Below are positions 21,901 through 30,788 of a stretch of DNA of 64,000 bases, piece by piece. The position numbers and the translations under genes are program-made. Numbering within the stretch: position 1 is the stretch's first letter; every line of letters starts with the position of its first letter. The notes under the pieces are model-generated. The model saw only the letters and a program-made list of their open reading frames with translations, searched no databases and had not been told where the DNA came from. Origin of the DNA: Guadua angustifolia (lineage: Eukaryota; Streptophyta; Magnoliopsida; Poales; Poaceae). Location of the stretch: the NCBI GenBank assembly GCA_036346375.1, contig CM070504.1:11095890-11159889 (forward strand). The letters run 5' to 3'.

Positions 21901-22398
21901 GATGGTGAAATTGGAAGTTCAGGACTGGACTCTCCTTCAAGAGACAGATATAGTAAGAAAATCAAGTTGTCAAAGGATATTGGCTTTGACCTTCTGACTG
22001 GCACAACTGGTCATGGAGCACCGAAACGTCCAAGAACAGCTTCACTAAAGAAAATCCAAGAATGCAGCAGACAAAAGAATAGAAAACTAAGCAAGTGGGA
22101 TGGTTCCTACTCGGTAATAATTGAATGGTTGAATTTTTATTGTGTCGATGAATCAGATGAAGATGAGGTACCTTTGATAAATAAAAGAACTGAAAGAAGA
22201 AAACGGCAGAAGTTACTGAAAATTTCTCAGGCTAGGGAATCCAACAATGGTGTTGAAGGTGCTAGTTCCACCTCTCATATAGTAAATGGTAGAAAAGATA
22301 GCTCTGTTGGTTCTGGAGATCAAGTTGGCCATGCAACTATATCGTCTCCGTTGGATTCACCAATTAGAGGTGAAATTGTTGACATTTCAGATGGTTGA
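9919..22398 (+). CDS. SPRTN: SprT-like metalloprotease, Spartan/SPRTN homologue (DNA-protein crosslink repair)
   Basis: Seven exons join in frame: 9919-10055, 18568-18729, 18816-18882, 18957-19022, 19093-19211, 21519-21598 and 21764-22398. Every intron starts GT and ends AG. The CDS is 1266 nt, 421 residues. The SprT domain begins IYELFCHYNALYFHDSLG. The zinc protease motif is H83-E84-M-I-H87 (LLHEMIHAY), with the third ligand at H102 (SDHGAKF). A zinc-ribbon follows: C145/C148, C165, C175/C180 and C189. The C-terminal half (about 211-421) is hydrophilic, with Lys/Arg stretches that could be nuclear signals and an acidic SDEDE patch. By family, SPRTN cleaves proteins crosslinked to DNA during replication in the nucleus. 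The start chosen is the ATG in GGCCATGGGGCG. An upstream in-frame start at 9754 would add 55 low-complexity residues. A canonical C-terminal UBZ finger is not seen. Intron 1 is 8512 bp and full of transposons. Confidence 0.88.
10568..11077. mobile_element. MITE with about 55-bp inverted termini
   Basis: The left end GGAATAAGTCCATTTTACAC and right end GTAAAATTGACTTATTCC pair over roughly 55 bp with several mismatches. The interior has secondary inverted matches (ACCGCCTTAAGGTGTAAATTGACC). No clear target duplication was found, so the superfamily is open. Confidence 0.55.
12055..12430. mobile_element. Foldback Mutator-type MITE, diverged copy
   Basis: It begins GGAATATCCCGTGTAAAC and ends GTTTATACTAGATATGTCC. 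The long inverted arms include GAGGTGAGCTTCTA and TAGAAGCTCACCTCC, with CTGTTCAGCACTATTC in the middle. This is the same family as 9310 and 12470. The flanks are (AT)-rich, so a 9-bp TSD cannot be read with confidence. Confidence 0.65.
12470..12812. mobile_element. Foldback Mutator-type MITE
   Basis: The termini are GGCAACATATCCAGTGAAAACC and GGTTTTCACTGGATATGTTGCC, an almost perfect inverted pair. Flanking 9-mers ATACATATG (12461-12469) and ATACATATA (12813-12821) match at 8 of 9 positions. The interior inverted arms carry ACCAAACTCAATCGCATTTG. It lies only 40 bp from the copy at 12055. Confidence 0.8.
13428..15507. mobile_element. Non-autonomous PIF/Harbinger-type element with gene-like cargo
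   Basis: The termini GAGCAACTCCAGCA and TGCTGGAGTTGCTC are flanked by TTA on both sides (13425-13427, 15508-15510). That is a 3-bp TSD typical of PIF/Harbinger. The element is 2080 bp and holds no transposase. Its left third (13550-13900) is GC-rich, with a possible splice donor TTG|GTAAGGAGG near 13925. T-rich intron-like sequence follows. This looks like a captured 5' exon and intron of a host gene, but I cannot identify the gene. The paralogous empty site at about 13165-13175 supports the boundaries. Confidence 0.75.
15064..15136. repeat. 26-bp tandem repeat, three copies
   Basis: The unit ATATAGCCGTTGCGACGACCG plus five variable bases occurs at 15064, 15090 and 15116. It lies inside the nested Harbinger-type element. 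A related word, AAATATAGCCATTG, follows near 15233. Confidence 0.85.
15870..16945. repeat. Element with GACTAGTC-rich subterminal inverted repeats
   Basis: The left side carries GTCGAGTCAAGTCGCCAGAGG and CGACTAGTCGCGACTAGTC. The right side carries CGTGGCTAGTCGCCTGACTAGTCG and CGAGTCGAGCACC, mostly in inverted orientation. A GC-rich stretch (16340-16545) inside repeats GGCGGTGGATGGGCGGA-like words. No transposase is visible. The superfamily is unresolved, with hAT-like being most likely. Confidence 0.35.
16651..16852. mobile_element. Tourist-like MITE (PIF/Harbinger-derived)
   Basis: The 202-bp element starts GGGTGTGTTTGGTAGAGCTC and ends GAGCTCTACCAAACAGGCCC. TTA duplications lie at 16648-16650 and 16853-16855. 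It is nested in the GACTAGTC-rich element. Its TIR core (TGTTTGG and CCAAACA) matches that of the large Harbinger at 4168, which could mobilise such copies. Confidence 0.78.
17001..17675. repeat. 110-bp tandem array, about six copies, in SPRTN intron 1
   Basis: The marker AAATTGGAATGTATTTGGA recurs at 17001, 17111, 17221, 17330, 17440, 17551 and, truncated, 17663. That gives periods of 109-112 bp. Each unit also has GGTCCATTTTGTATTG, CACATGGC.ATCATG and GGCTAGGTGTGGCAGTAAAAT. Units differ by scattered substitutions, so the array is not freshly amplified. Confidence 0.88.
18211..18366. mobile_element. Short MITE with nested palindrome
   Basis: GGATTAATTCCTCATATGCCACTG at the left pairs with CAGTGGCATATAAGGAATTGCCCC at the right. 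In the middle CACTGACATGTGGGGTC pairs with GACCCACATGTCAGTG. GTGGCATATAAGGAATGTGGTTAACTTTC repeats near the right arm. It ends about 200 bp before exon 2 of the SPRTN gene. Confidence 0.6.
19212..21518 (+). other. Intron 5 of the SPRTN-like gene with a purine-rich tract
   Basis: The donor is CATAG|GTATT and the acceptor TATGCAG|GCAC. From about 19430 to 20010 the + strand is strongly purine-biased. It is GC-rich at first, then a long GAAGAAAAGAAGG run. The opposite strand has a 292-codon open frame whose translation is mostly Phe, Leu and Ser, reflecting the skew. The remainder is AT-rich with no recognised element. Confidence 0.6.
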
Positions 22399-23167
22399 CA
22401 GCCAGAGTCTCCTTAGTTTCTTTCAGCTGAAGCGTGGATGTAAATTGTAGTATTATCCAGTACTATGTTTCTAAACCTTGAACCTCAGTTTTACTTTCGC
22501 ATCTTGCTACTGCTAGACATGCGCAGGATACTGTGCCGTCCTGTGCAGCATGTGTCTTGTATATAATTGTGTTTATTTATTTTGCATTTCTTTGTTTTGT
22601 TTTGTGTGTGTGTGTGTTTGCGCGTAGATCATTTACTGTTAGGCTTCACTCTCATGGTGATGTTTCAACTGTTATCTCATCGCATCTCGTCCATTGGCAT
22701 GGCTGCCGTTGCTCATTACTGACAGTGGCAAATGACGCGCCTTTTTCCCCAGTAGTATTTCTTTCTTCGTGAAAGACTTAAGCTGGATAATTAGATCTGT
22801 TTTCCCCCTCTTGGTTGATTGGATAAATGTAATAAATTTTGTCCAGAAAATTTGTAAATCGTTTGTGTTATGCTACGATCGTATGGTTGTATTAATTTTC
22901 TCCAGTTTGAAGCATCCAACACAAACGCCTTTTAATTCTTTTAAATAAAACAATGAGGTGTTTCTATATATCACTATTTGAAAGTTGTATAAACCCTTTT
23001 TAAATGTTTTTAATAAAAATAAAGTGGAGAGATGCATCTATAAATCACTATTTAAAAGTCGTATAAATAGTAGCGAATAAAAAATGAAAGTTATTCAAAA
23101 GCACTACTCAACAAGCGACTCAAAACAGACTCGCAAGCCGTGCACGCGCGCCCTCCTCTCCACCGGC
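22399..23167. other. SPRTN 3' UTR and short intergenic gap
   Basis: Downstream of the stop are T-rich sequence, a (TG)n run near 22605 and AATAAA-like words (GTAATAAATTTT near 22828) that could set the polyadenylation site. Between about 22920 and 23075 a 70-bp phrase (CACTATTTGAAAGTTGTATAAA) is present twice in diverged form. Confidence 0.5.
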
Positions 23168-23881
23168 ATGGCGTCCATCGCCCACCTCTCCCTCGCTCCC
23201 ACCGCCACCTTCCTCCAACTCCCGGCCTCCACCTCCTTCACCGCCGCTCCGCGCCCCCTCACCGGCCGCCGCCCCCTCATCCGCGCGCGCGTCCGCCCCG
23301 CCGCGTCAACGTGTGCAGCGCCGCCGCCGCGACCGAAGCCCCGGAGGCAGAGCCCGTGGAGAAGTTCCTGCTCGACAATCTGGGCCCGCAGAAGGGGCGC
23401 GGCAGCCAGAAATCGCGCTCGGGGCCCGGAGTGCGGCGCGGGTTCAAGGGCGGGCAGATGCCGCTCTACCGCCGTCTCCCCAAGCTCGGTGGCAGCGACG
23501 GAGGTGCGGCACTTTAAGCTAAGCATCCCCTACTTTCCTCAATTGTAGCCTTACACGCTAAGCTCTAGGCTCTAGCACATGCAAATGCACGTGCAACTTC
23601 TACACTGTTCATACAATGTGCTCAATTAACTTTGAAGTATCCGATTCAGTGAGAAGGCATTAGTAACTTTTATTTGGGAATGGCTGTGATTGAGGAGTAA
23701 TCTGATGCTAGTTCTACCGTGCCTTTTCAGGAATGCATATTGGGTTGCCGAAGTATGTGCCGTTCAACTTGAAAGACAAAGCGCGTGTTGGATTCAAGGA
23801 TGGTGACGAGATATCATTGGAGTCCTTGAAATCGAGGGGATTGATCAATGCATCTGGCAGGGAAGAAAGCTTCCACGGAAG
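23168..23881 (+). pseudogene. Plastid 50S ribosomal protein L15 gene fragment (nuclear-encoded), disabled
   Basis: Exon 1 opens MASIAHLSLAPTATFLQLPA, a Ser/Thr-rich transit-peptide-like start. A frameshift near 23300 moves the mature part into another frame: EKFLLDNLGPQKG, SQKSRSGPGVRRGFKGGQ and MPLYRRLPKL. About 27 residues of the conserved basic, glycine-rich segment that normally follows LGPQKG are missing (near 23397-23408). Exon 1 ends at 23503|GTGCGG. Exon 2 (23731-23881) reads MHIGLPKYVPFNLKD, then GDEISLESLKSRGLINASGRE, and shifts frame again before a donor at 23882. Later exons are absent; a Sirevirus-like element begins at 24268. Retained introns show a DNA-level duplicate, not a retrocopy. 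Intact L15 helps assemble the chloroplast large subunit. Three lesions and the truncation make this a pseudogene. Confidence 0.75.
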
Positions 23882-24267
23882 GTACAACCTTTGATGATTA
23901 TCCCTTTGTCGTGGCATTCTCTTCATAAATTATTTTTATGGAACTTCATCTTTAAGAAATATAGAGCTTTAATTGCATATGTTGTTAAATTAAATGGTCA
24001 ATTTACTTATTTTGGTACTCAAATGTGGCTACGTCATGAGTACCTGAGCTCATCTGTCCATAGCATCAACTACCAAGTACAGAGTTTCACGTTGTCTGTT
24101 GGGATCTATTTTGGTCAGCTTGTGTTGGAGAGCATCACATGGTATGTTGTGTTTTTGTTGACAATGCTTCCATTGGCTACTCTTTTTTCGATAAAGGAAG
24201 CTTTTATTAATTTTAGTAAATTATATCAAGGTGATACAATTATACTAAGAAGACTCCTGACCTCTAC

Positions 24268-25699
24268 TGAAAGTGCATCTAGGCCCCTCAAAGAGTTTTG
24301 GTGATTAATGGCAACACAATTTCGTATACTAACGGTGCAAATAAGATTCTATGTAGTGATCAAGAAGATATCATCGCTGGAAAGGCGATTGGAAGTCCCC
24401 ACCATATTTAAAATTTGAAAAGGCGGCATCAAGACTTTGGTTGTAATTATTTTATTTCTTTAAGTCTAAGGATAGCCGTACTATAAAGGGGGATACGACG
24501 GAAAATCGCTTCTACGATACGCTTGTGCTCATAGGATGAAAATTGCATCTCAAAAGATTTTTAAAACCATGCATTTCCTATCAAAGGGTACTCTGGCGAA
24601 GAATCGGTCCGAGTATCCGGACATTTAGTCCGGACACTCCGGGCTGGGGTCCTCGGTTGGTTTTCTTTGGTAAGTCCGGAGTATCCGGATATTTTGTCCG
24701 GACACTCCGGGGTTATTGTTCGGAGTATCCGGGGTTTTTGTCCGGAGTATCCGGAGATTTTGTCCGGACACTCCGGGCTCACCCTCTCGGTTGTGCAAAA
24801 CAAGTGAAATCCGGACACTCCGGACTATTTGTCCGGACACTCAGGAGATTGCAAGCAAAGACAAGAGTAATGATTGGATTTTGGGAGACCTATTTAAGCC
24901 CTCACTCCATTTCTAACCTGCTACTCCACCTCATTCATTCAAAGATTCAAGTCTAAAGCTCACTCTCACTCTCTCAAGCCCTAGCTTCTTTCTCCCACTT
25001 GAATCTTCGATTTGATTTGCATCTTTGGGGAGAAAGGAGGGATTTAAGTGCTTTGAGCTTGCTTGTTTGATTCTTGAGCACAAGTTTCATCCTCCAAGTT
25101 GATTTAGCGGCGATTTATTACTCTTGGAGTTTGAAGGGCTCCTAGACGGCAAGGAGTCAAGGAGCCTCCAAGACTTCGTGTGGAGAGTTTGATTGTTTGT
25201 GAAGGCAAGCCTCGCCTCCGAAAGGAAAGAGGCAAGAAGAAGACCGGCGAGTGCTTTGTGCAACACCGGGAGGAAAGAGGTCAAGTGGGACCCGGGCTTT
25301 GTGCCTCCTCAACGGAGACGTAGGATTCCCTTCAAGAATCCGAACTTCGGGTAAAAATCGTTGTCTCCTTGCTCTTCTTTTGTTTGCTCTAGGGTTTGTT
25401 GTTCTTGGAACTTCGGGAGCTCCGATCTACTTCATCTCAGTGTTTGGCTTTAGATCTATATTTTCCTCAGGTACCTGATATCATTTAGAGTGAGTGTATT
25501 CAGCTAGATTGTTGAAAATTTGCAAAGATTTAAAATTCTCATTTCGAGGTCACTTGTCCGGACACTCCGGACATTTACTCCGGACTATCCGGACAATTAG
25601 CTCGGACAGTCCGGATTTTGTTCCTCGGGTGATTTTATTTAACTGCAAATTTAATTACGCCTATTCACCCCCCCTCTAGGCGACATATCGATCCTTTCA
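24268..25699 (+). repeat. 5' LTR of the Sirevirus-like element
   Basis: 1432 bp, TGAAAG...CTTTCA. A CCGG-rich block of inverted motifs such as TCCGGAGTATCCGGA and GTCCGGACACTCCGG fills 24607-24842, with a smaller block at 25556-25617. A possible TATA-like GACCTATTTAAGCC lies at about 24886. Confidence 0.92.
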
Positions 25700-25701
25700 A
25701 T

Positions 25702-25713
25702 TGGTATCAGAGC
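25702..25713 (+). other. Primer-binding site, outer element
   Basis: TGGTATCAGAGC, complementary to the 3' end of initiator methionine tRNA, two bases after the 5' LTR. Confidence 0.85.
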
Positions 25714-25868
25714 CAAATCTCCTTAGTTTGGCTTAACCGCTCGGAGAATCAATATGTCGCAAGAAGATAAGAATACCGAAGTCCATGACCAAGACAAGGG
25801 CACGGGCTCCGGTATTGGGGTTGCAATTCCATTTGATTATCGTTCCCTCGGTGTCCTAAGCTCTTCCT

Positions 25869-25976
25869 TGTTAAGGCCCATAGCCCATATATCATATTGG
25901 CCCATCTAGTGGCTATATATACAAGCTTAGACCTTTATGGTTGTGATTAGACTCTCTAATCCCAAGGTTAGTAACA
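25869..25976 (+). repeat. 5' LTR, inner copia element
   Basis: TGTTAAGGCCCATAGCCC to GGTTAGTAACA, 108 bp. GGCTATATATACAAGC near 25910 is the likely TATA box. Confidence 0.93.
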
Positions 25977-25988
25977 TGGTATCAGAGC
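25977..25988 (+). other. Primer-binding site, inner element
   Basis: TGGTATCAGAGC directly follows the LTR, again matching initiator methionine tRNA. Confidence 0.85.
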
Positions 25989-26565
25989 AAGGCTTAGGGT
26001 TAGGTTTAGGGTTAGTGCTCTGAATCTCTCCCCGGCATTTTTTTTTCTGATCGCCGTCACCCTTGGCTTCGCACGTCGCCCGTTGCGACTTGCCCTTAAA
26101 TCCTCTGCGCTCAGGTTCTGCGTCGCCCCTCGCGCCTGTCGCTCATCCATCCATTGTCGCTCTTCAGGGTGCCGCCTCCCGCGCCATCCTCTGCGGTGCT
26201 TCATCCTCTGCGTCGGCCGTTGGCTCGTCTTCGCCCGACGCCGCTGTGGCCTCCCGCCGTCTGCACGTCCCCATCTATCGCTCGCCCGCCGCTTATCGCT
26301 CGCGCCCGTCTGCCTTAAGCCGAGCGGATTGTTTTTCCGAGCGCGTCTTCTGCGCCTCGGTCCAGTCGGTTCCTGCTGCCTCGGCTTCCGCTGCCACCGC
26401 ATCTTCGGCACCAGGACATCGCCATTCCGGCACCAGCACCAGGACGTCGTCTCGTCTTGGCACGAGACTTCACGATCCTTCGGCAGACCGGACATCGCCA
26501 TTCCGCTTTTCTCTTTGCTCGGTGAAGCTCTCTATTGCCTCTTTGTGTTCCTTTCCGTTGATAGC

Positions 26566-27288
26566 ATGTCGCAGATTAACACTATTGTCATCAATATCAT
26601 TCTTGATGGTCAAAATTATCGCGAATGGGCGTTCTCTGTCGAGACTGCACTGAGGGCCTTTGGCATTGCTTTTCATTTGACTGATGAACCACCCATCCTT
26701 AAAACTGATAATAGTAATGCTGCTGATATCAAAAAGTGGGAAATTGATGATGGAAAGGTCATGGCTGCTATTGTTACAAGTGTCAAACAGTCTATGATTA
26801 TGAGTCTTTCTTCTTTCAAGAGTGCCAAGGCTATGTGGTCCTATTTGAAACAGCGCTATGTTCAAGACAGTGGTGCTCTTCTCCACACTCTTATGCAAAG
26901 AATCCATTCAATTGAGCAGAATGATATGTCTATTGATGAATATAATTCTGCTTTTGAGAGCCTAATGGGACCTTTGCTTTCCATGGTACCTCAGTGCCCA
27001 ACAGATGGATGTCCAGCACACCACTTCATTGAAAAATTTCTTACATACCGCTTTGTTATGGGAGTCAGGACAGATTTTGAGGCTATTCGCACTAGATTGC
27101 TTCACAGTTCTGGGGATTTAACCATGTCTCGTGCTCTCTCAGATTTGATTGCTGAAGAAACCCGCCTCAAGTCTATGTCTCCTGGCTCTGTGACACCTCT
27201 TCACAAGATGTTCGGCGGCTTCTCGGGATTTGTTTCATCGAGGTTACCTCTTCAGACACCAAACCTTGTGATCATTGTGGAAAGATAA
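26566..27288 (+). pseudogene. gag of the inner copia element
   Basis: The start ATG at 26566 (MSQINTIVINIILDGQNY) is the likely gag start, although the frame is open upstream to about 26083. The core shows YREWAFSVETALRAFG, AKAMWSYLKQRYVQ and SIDEYNSAFESLMGPL, the UBN2/gag type. A frameshift near 27250 carries the reading into the next frame, where the zinc knuckle CDHCGKINHRTENC is found. It packages the element's RNA. The long upstream open frame is GC-rich leader sequence and probably not translated. Confidence 0.8.
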
Positions 27289-28470
27289 ATCATCGCACTG
27301 AAAATTGTTTCGCTCGACATCCAGAGAAATTGGCTGAGTATCGTGCCCGTCGTGCTTCTCGTGCACGTAACACACCTCTTGTGCCTAGAGGCTCTGTTTC
27401 TATTGCTGCTGCCTCGCCTATCAGTGCTCCTCAGTCTTCTTGGGTCCTTGATTCAGGGGCCTCTTTTCATGTGACATCTGATCAGTCACAGTTGGTTGCT
27501 TCAAACCCGATCGAGGGTACTACATTCGAGACGGTGATGGTACACCATGTTATATAACTCACCATGGTTCTCTTTTAAATTCCAATTTCTCTATACCCAA
27601 TGTCTCACTTGTACCTAAGTTGTCCATGAATTTGTTGTCAGTAGGCCAAATTACCGATCAAAATTGTTTTGTTGGTTTTGATGACTCATCTTGCTTTATT
27701 CAGGATCGTCAAAGCGGGAAAGTGATTGGGACTGGCCATCGCCGTAAGAGCGCTTCTAGCCTCTACATCTTGGACACTTTGCGTCTTCCTTCTTCCGCTA
27801 CCATCACTGCGCATGTGTCATCTGTTTCATCGTCATCCACGACATCATTCGCCAAGTGGCATCATCGTCTTGGACATCTATGTGGCACTTGGTTGACCAC
27901 ATTAATAAATAAAGGGTCTTTAGGTCATATACCAATAAAGTCCAGTTTCAGTTGCAAGGGTTGTAAACTTGGAAAACAAATCCAACTTCCATATTTTTCT
28001 AGTACCTCTCATTCTTCTAGGCCTTTTGACCTTGTTCATTCTGATGTATGGGGTCCTGCACCTTTTGCTACAAAAGGTGGTCATAAATACTATGTCATTT
28101 TTATAGATGATCATTCCCGTTACACTTGGATTTATTTCATGAAACATCGTTCCCAATTGTGTTCTATTTACCAAACTTTTACTCGCATGATTCACACTCA
28201 GTTTTCTACTCCTATTAGAGTTTTCCGTTCTGACTCTGGTGGTGAGTATTTATTTGAGAAATTTCGCCAGTTTTTGCTTGCTGAGGGCACTCTTGCCCAA
28301 CTCTCATGTCCTGGTGCGCACGCTCAAAATGGAGTTGTGAGCATAAGCATCGCCATCTTATTGAGATCGCCGCACACTTTTGATCGCCTCTTTTGTACCC
28401 CTCATTTTTGGGGTGAGGTTGTTTCACCGCCGTTTATCTTATTAATCGGCAACCTTCCAAATTAATCGAT
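27262..28470 (+). pseudogene. Protease and integrase of the inner copia element, broken
   Basis: The zinc knuckle is followed by the protease motif WVLDSGASFHVTSD. After a frameshift near 27530 come the integrase zinc-binding segment (KWHHRLGHLCGTWL...CKGCKLGKQ) and the core Asp residues in HSDVWGP and FRSDSGGEY. Just after GAHAQNGV the conserved sequence is lost through small deletions, so the expected catalytic Glu segment is absent. Integrase would insert the cDNA with a 5-bp duplication, as seen here. This copy cannot supply it. Confidence 0.8.
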
Positions 28471-29156
28471 GAGTCTCTGGTGAAGTTTTATTTGGCACTT
28501 CTCCAAAGTATGATCATCTTCAGGTTTTTGGATGTAGATGCTATGTTCTTCTTGCACCTCGTGAGCGGACCAAATTGACGGCTCAGTCTGTTGAGTGTGT
28601 CTTCTTGGGGTATAGTCACGAACATAAGGGCTATCATTTGTTATGATCCTTCTTCTCGTCGCATTCAGATCTCTCGTGATGTGACCTTTGATGAAGATTG
28701 TCCTTTCTTTTACAACCCCTCCACTCATACTTCCCCCGCCACCACTGAGCCCACTAGTTTCTTGTTCTTACCTCCGATTATTTCCAATGATGTTGTTCCT
28801 ACACCACCTTCTATTCCTTCCGGTGATCTTGTCCCTACACCACCTTCTATTCCTTCCAAAGGATCTTTGTTCCTAACCCACATATTCATGATATATCTCC
28901 TCTCATCCTCCTATACCAACCAAACCACCAATCAAACATGTTTATTCTCGTGCGTCCTCCACCGAACCATTCTCTTTGGATTCTCCTTCTTGGCCGATCC
29001 TAATGCTCCCTTATTGATGATTCTAACATTTCGATGAGCTACCGCAGTAATGATGTGCCACAAGCGGTAATGATGGTTCACGGTATAATTTGCGAAATCG
29101 TACTACAATTGAGCCTCTGACAGATTTGGTTATCCTCGTGTGGGTGCTATCACTAT

Positions 29157-30500
29157 TTGAACCCTCCACTTATCGAAGCCTCTCATATTAGGAATGGCGT
29201 AAAGCTATGTCTCAAGAACTTCTTTGCTTTGGATAGGACAGGAACTTGGGAGTTTGTTTTATTACCATCTTATGCGGTACCTATCACATGCAAGTGGGTA
29301 TTCAAAATTAAGACCAAGTCTGATGGGACTATTGAGAGATATAAGGCTCGTCTGGTTGCTAGAGGGTTTCAGCAAACCAAAGGTCAAGATTATGAAGAGA
29401 CCTTTGCGCCTGTTGCTCACATGACTACTGTCCGAACTCTTATTTCAGTGGCTGCTATCCGTTCTTGGACTATTTCTCAGATGGATGTCAAGAATGCTTT
29501 TCTTCATGGTGATTTGCATGAGGAAGTTTATATGCAACCACCACCAGGTGTTGACGCTCCTTTGGGACATGTCTGTCGTCTTCGACGTGCCCTGTATGGC
29601 CTTAAACAGGCTCCTCGTGCTTGGTTTCAGCGTTTTGTCTCAGTAATACGCAATGCTGGTTTTTCACCAAGTGACCATGATCCCGCCTTATTTATTTATC
29701 TCTCTTCACGTGGCCGTACTTTGCTTCTTCTATACGTTGATGATATGTTAATTACGGGGGATGATGCAGACCATGTTTCAGAGGTGAAGAAGCAACTTAG
29801 TAAGCAATTTCAGATGTCTGATTTGGGACCCCTTAGCTATTTCCTCGGAATTGAGGTTCGACATTCTTCAAAAGGCTATTATATTTCTCAGTCTCACTAC
29901 ACACAAGATCTTATTGCTTGTTCTGGCATTACGGATAATCGAACGGTTGCAACTCCTATGGATCTTCATGTCCAGCTTCGTCCTACCGATGGTACACCTC
30001 TTTCGGACCCCACTCGATATCGGCATATTGTGGGTCGTCTGGTCTATCTCACTGTTACTAGACCTGACATTGCTCATGCAATTCATATCCTAAGTCAGTT
30101 TGTGAGCGCTCCTACTTCGGTTCACTATGGACATTTGCTTCGTGTCTTTGCGGTACTTACGGACACTTCATCCCAATGTCTCCATTCTATGCTCATGATA
30201 GCCCCTCGCATCTTCATGCTTACTCGGACTCCACTTGGCGAGTGATCCGATCGATCGTCGCTCCATCACTGGTTATTGTATCCTTCTTGGTTCTTCTCCC
30301 CTTACATGGAAGTCCAAGAAGCAGGCTGCCGTCTCTCGGTCTAGTACAGAAGCAGAACTTCGAGCACTTGCCACTACAACCGGAGATTATATGGCCGTTG
30401 GTTGCTAGCAGATTTTGGTGTTTCTGTGATGCTCCCACACCTCTTTTTGTGATATCTGGCGCCATCCAGTTGCCAATGATTGATGAAGCATGAACTTACA
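29157..30500 (+). pseudogene. Reverse transcriptase and RNase H of the inner copia element
   Basis: A long frame (to 30245) contains CKWVFKIKTKSDGTIERYKA, KARLVARGFQQ, QMDVKNAFLHGDL, ALYGLKQAPRAW and the catalytic LLYVDDMLITG. This is the full copia RT palm and fingers. Past VTRPDIAHAIHILSQFVSAP the frame shifts, and RNase H survives as fragments (HAYSDSTW in another frame near 30210). Between integrase and RT (28470-29156) only broken frames remain. RT looks intact at motif level; RNase H does not. Confidence 0.85.
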
Positions 30501-30680
30501 AAGCATATTGGTGTGGATGCCTCTTTTACTCGATCTCATCTTGTCATCGAAAACAATTGCTCTCAAATATGTGCCATTTGAATTGCAAGTTGCGATTTCT
30601 TCACAAAAGCATGACTCGAGAGCAACATCGGCTTCATTTGCTCAAACTCAATGCTTTGAACCCGCCTTGAGTTTATGGGG

Positions 30681-30788
30681 TGTTAAGGCCCATAGCCCAT
30701 ATATCATATTGGCCCATCTAGTGGCTATATATACAAGCTTAGACCTTTATGGTTGTGATTAGACTCTCTAATCCCAAGGTTAGTAACA
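30681..30788 (+). repeat. 3' LTR, inner copia element
   Basis: Identical over 108 bp to the 5' copy. A short purine tract (GAGTTTATGGGG) precedes it at about 30669-30680. Confidence 0.93.

Larger units (their letters stand above)
25869..30788 (+). mobile_element. Inner Ty1/copia retrotransposon with short identical LTRs
   Basis: 4920 bp, inserted into the outer gag. LTRs at 25869-25976 and 30681-30788 are each 108 bp and identical by eye over their whole length. TSD TTCCT lies at 25864-25868 and 30789-30793. The domain order is gag, zinc knuckle, protease, integrase, RT and RNase H, which defines copia. It has many small coding lesions despite the identical LTRs. The GC-rich leader (26030-26560) between primer site and gag is unusual for its length. 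I do not assign a named lineage. Confidence 0.93.

Noticed and set aside
23104..23526. Treating the L15 copy as a functional gene
   Set aside because: Frameshifts, an internal deletion and missing 3' exons rule this out unless the sequence is misassembled.
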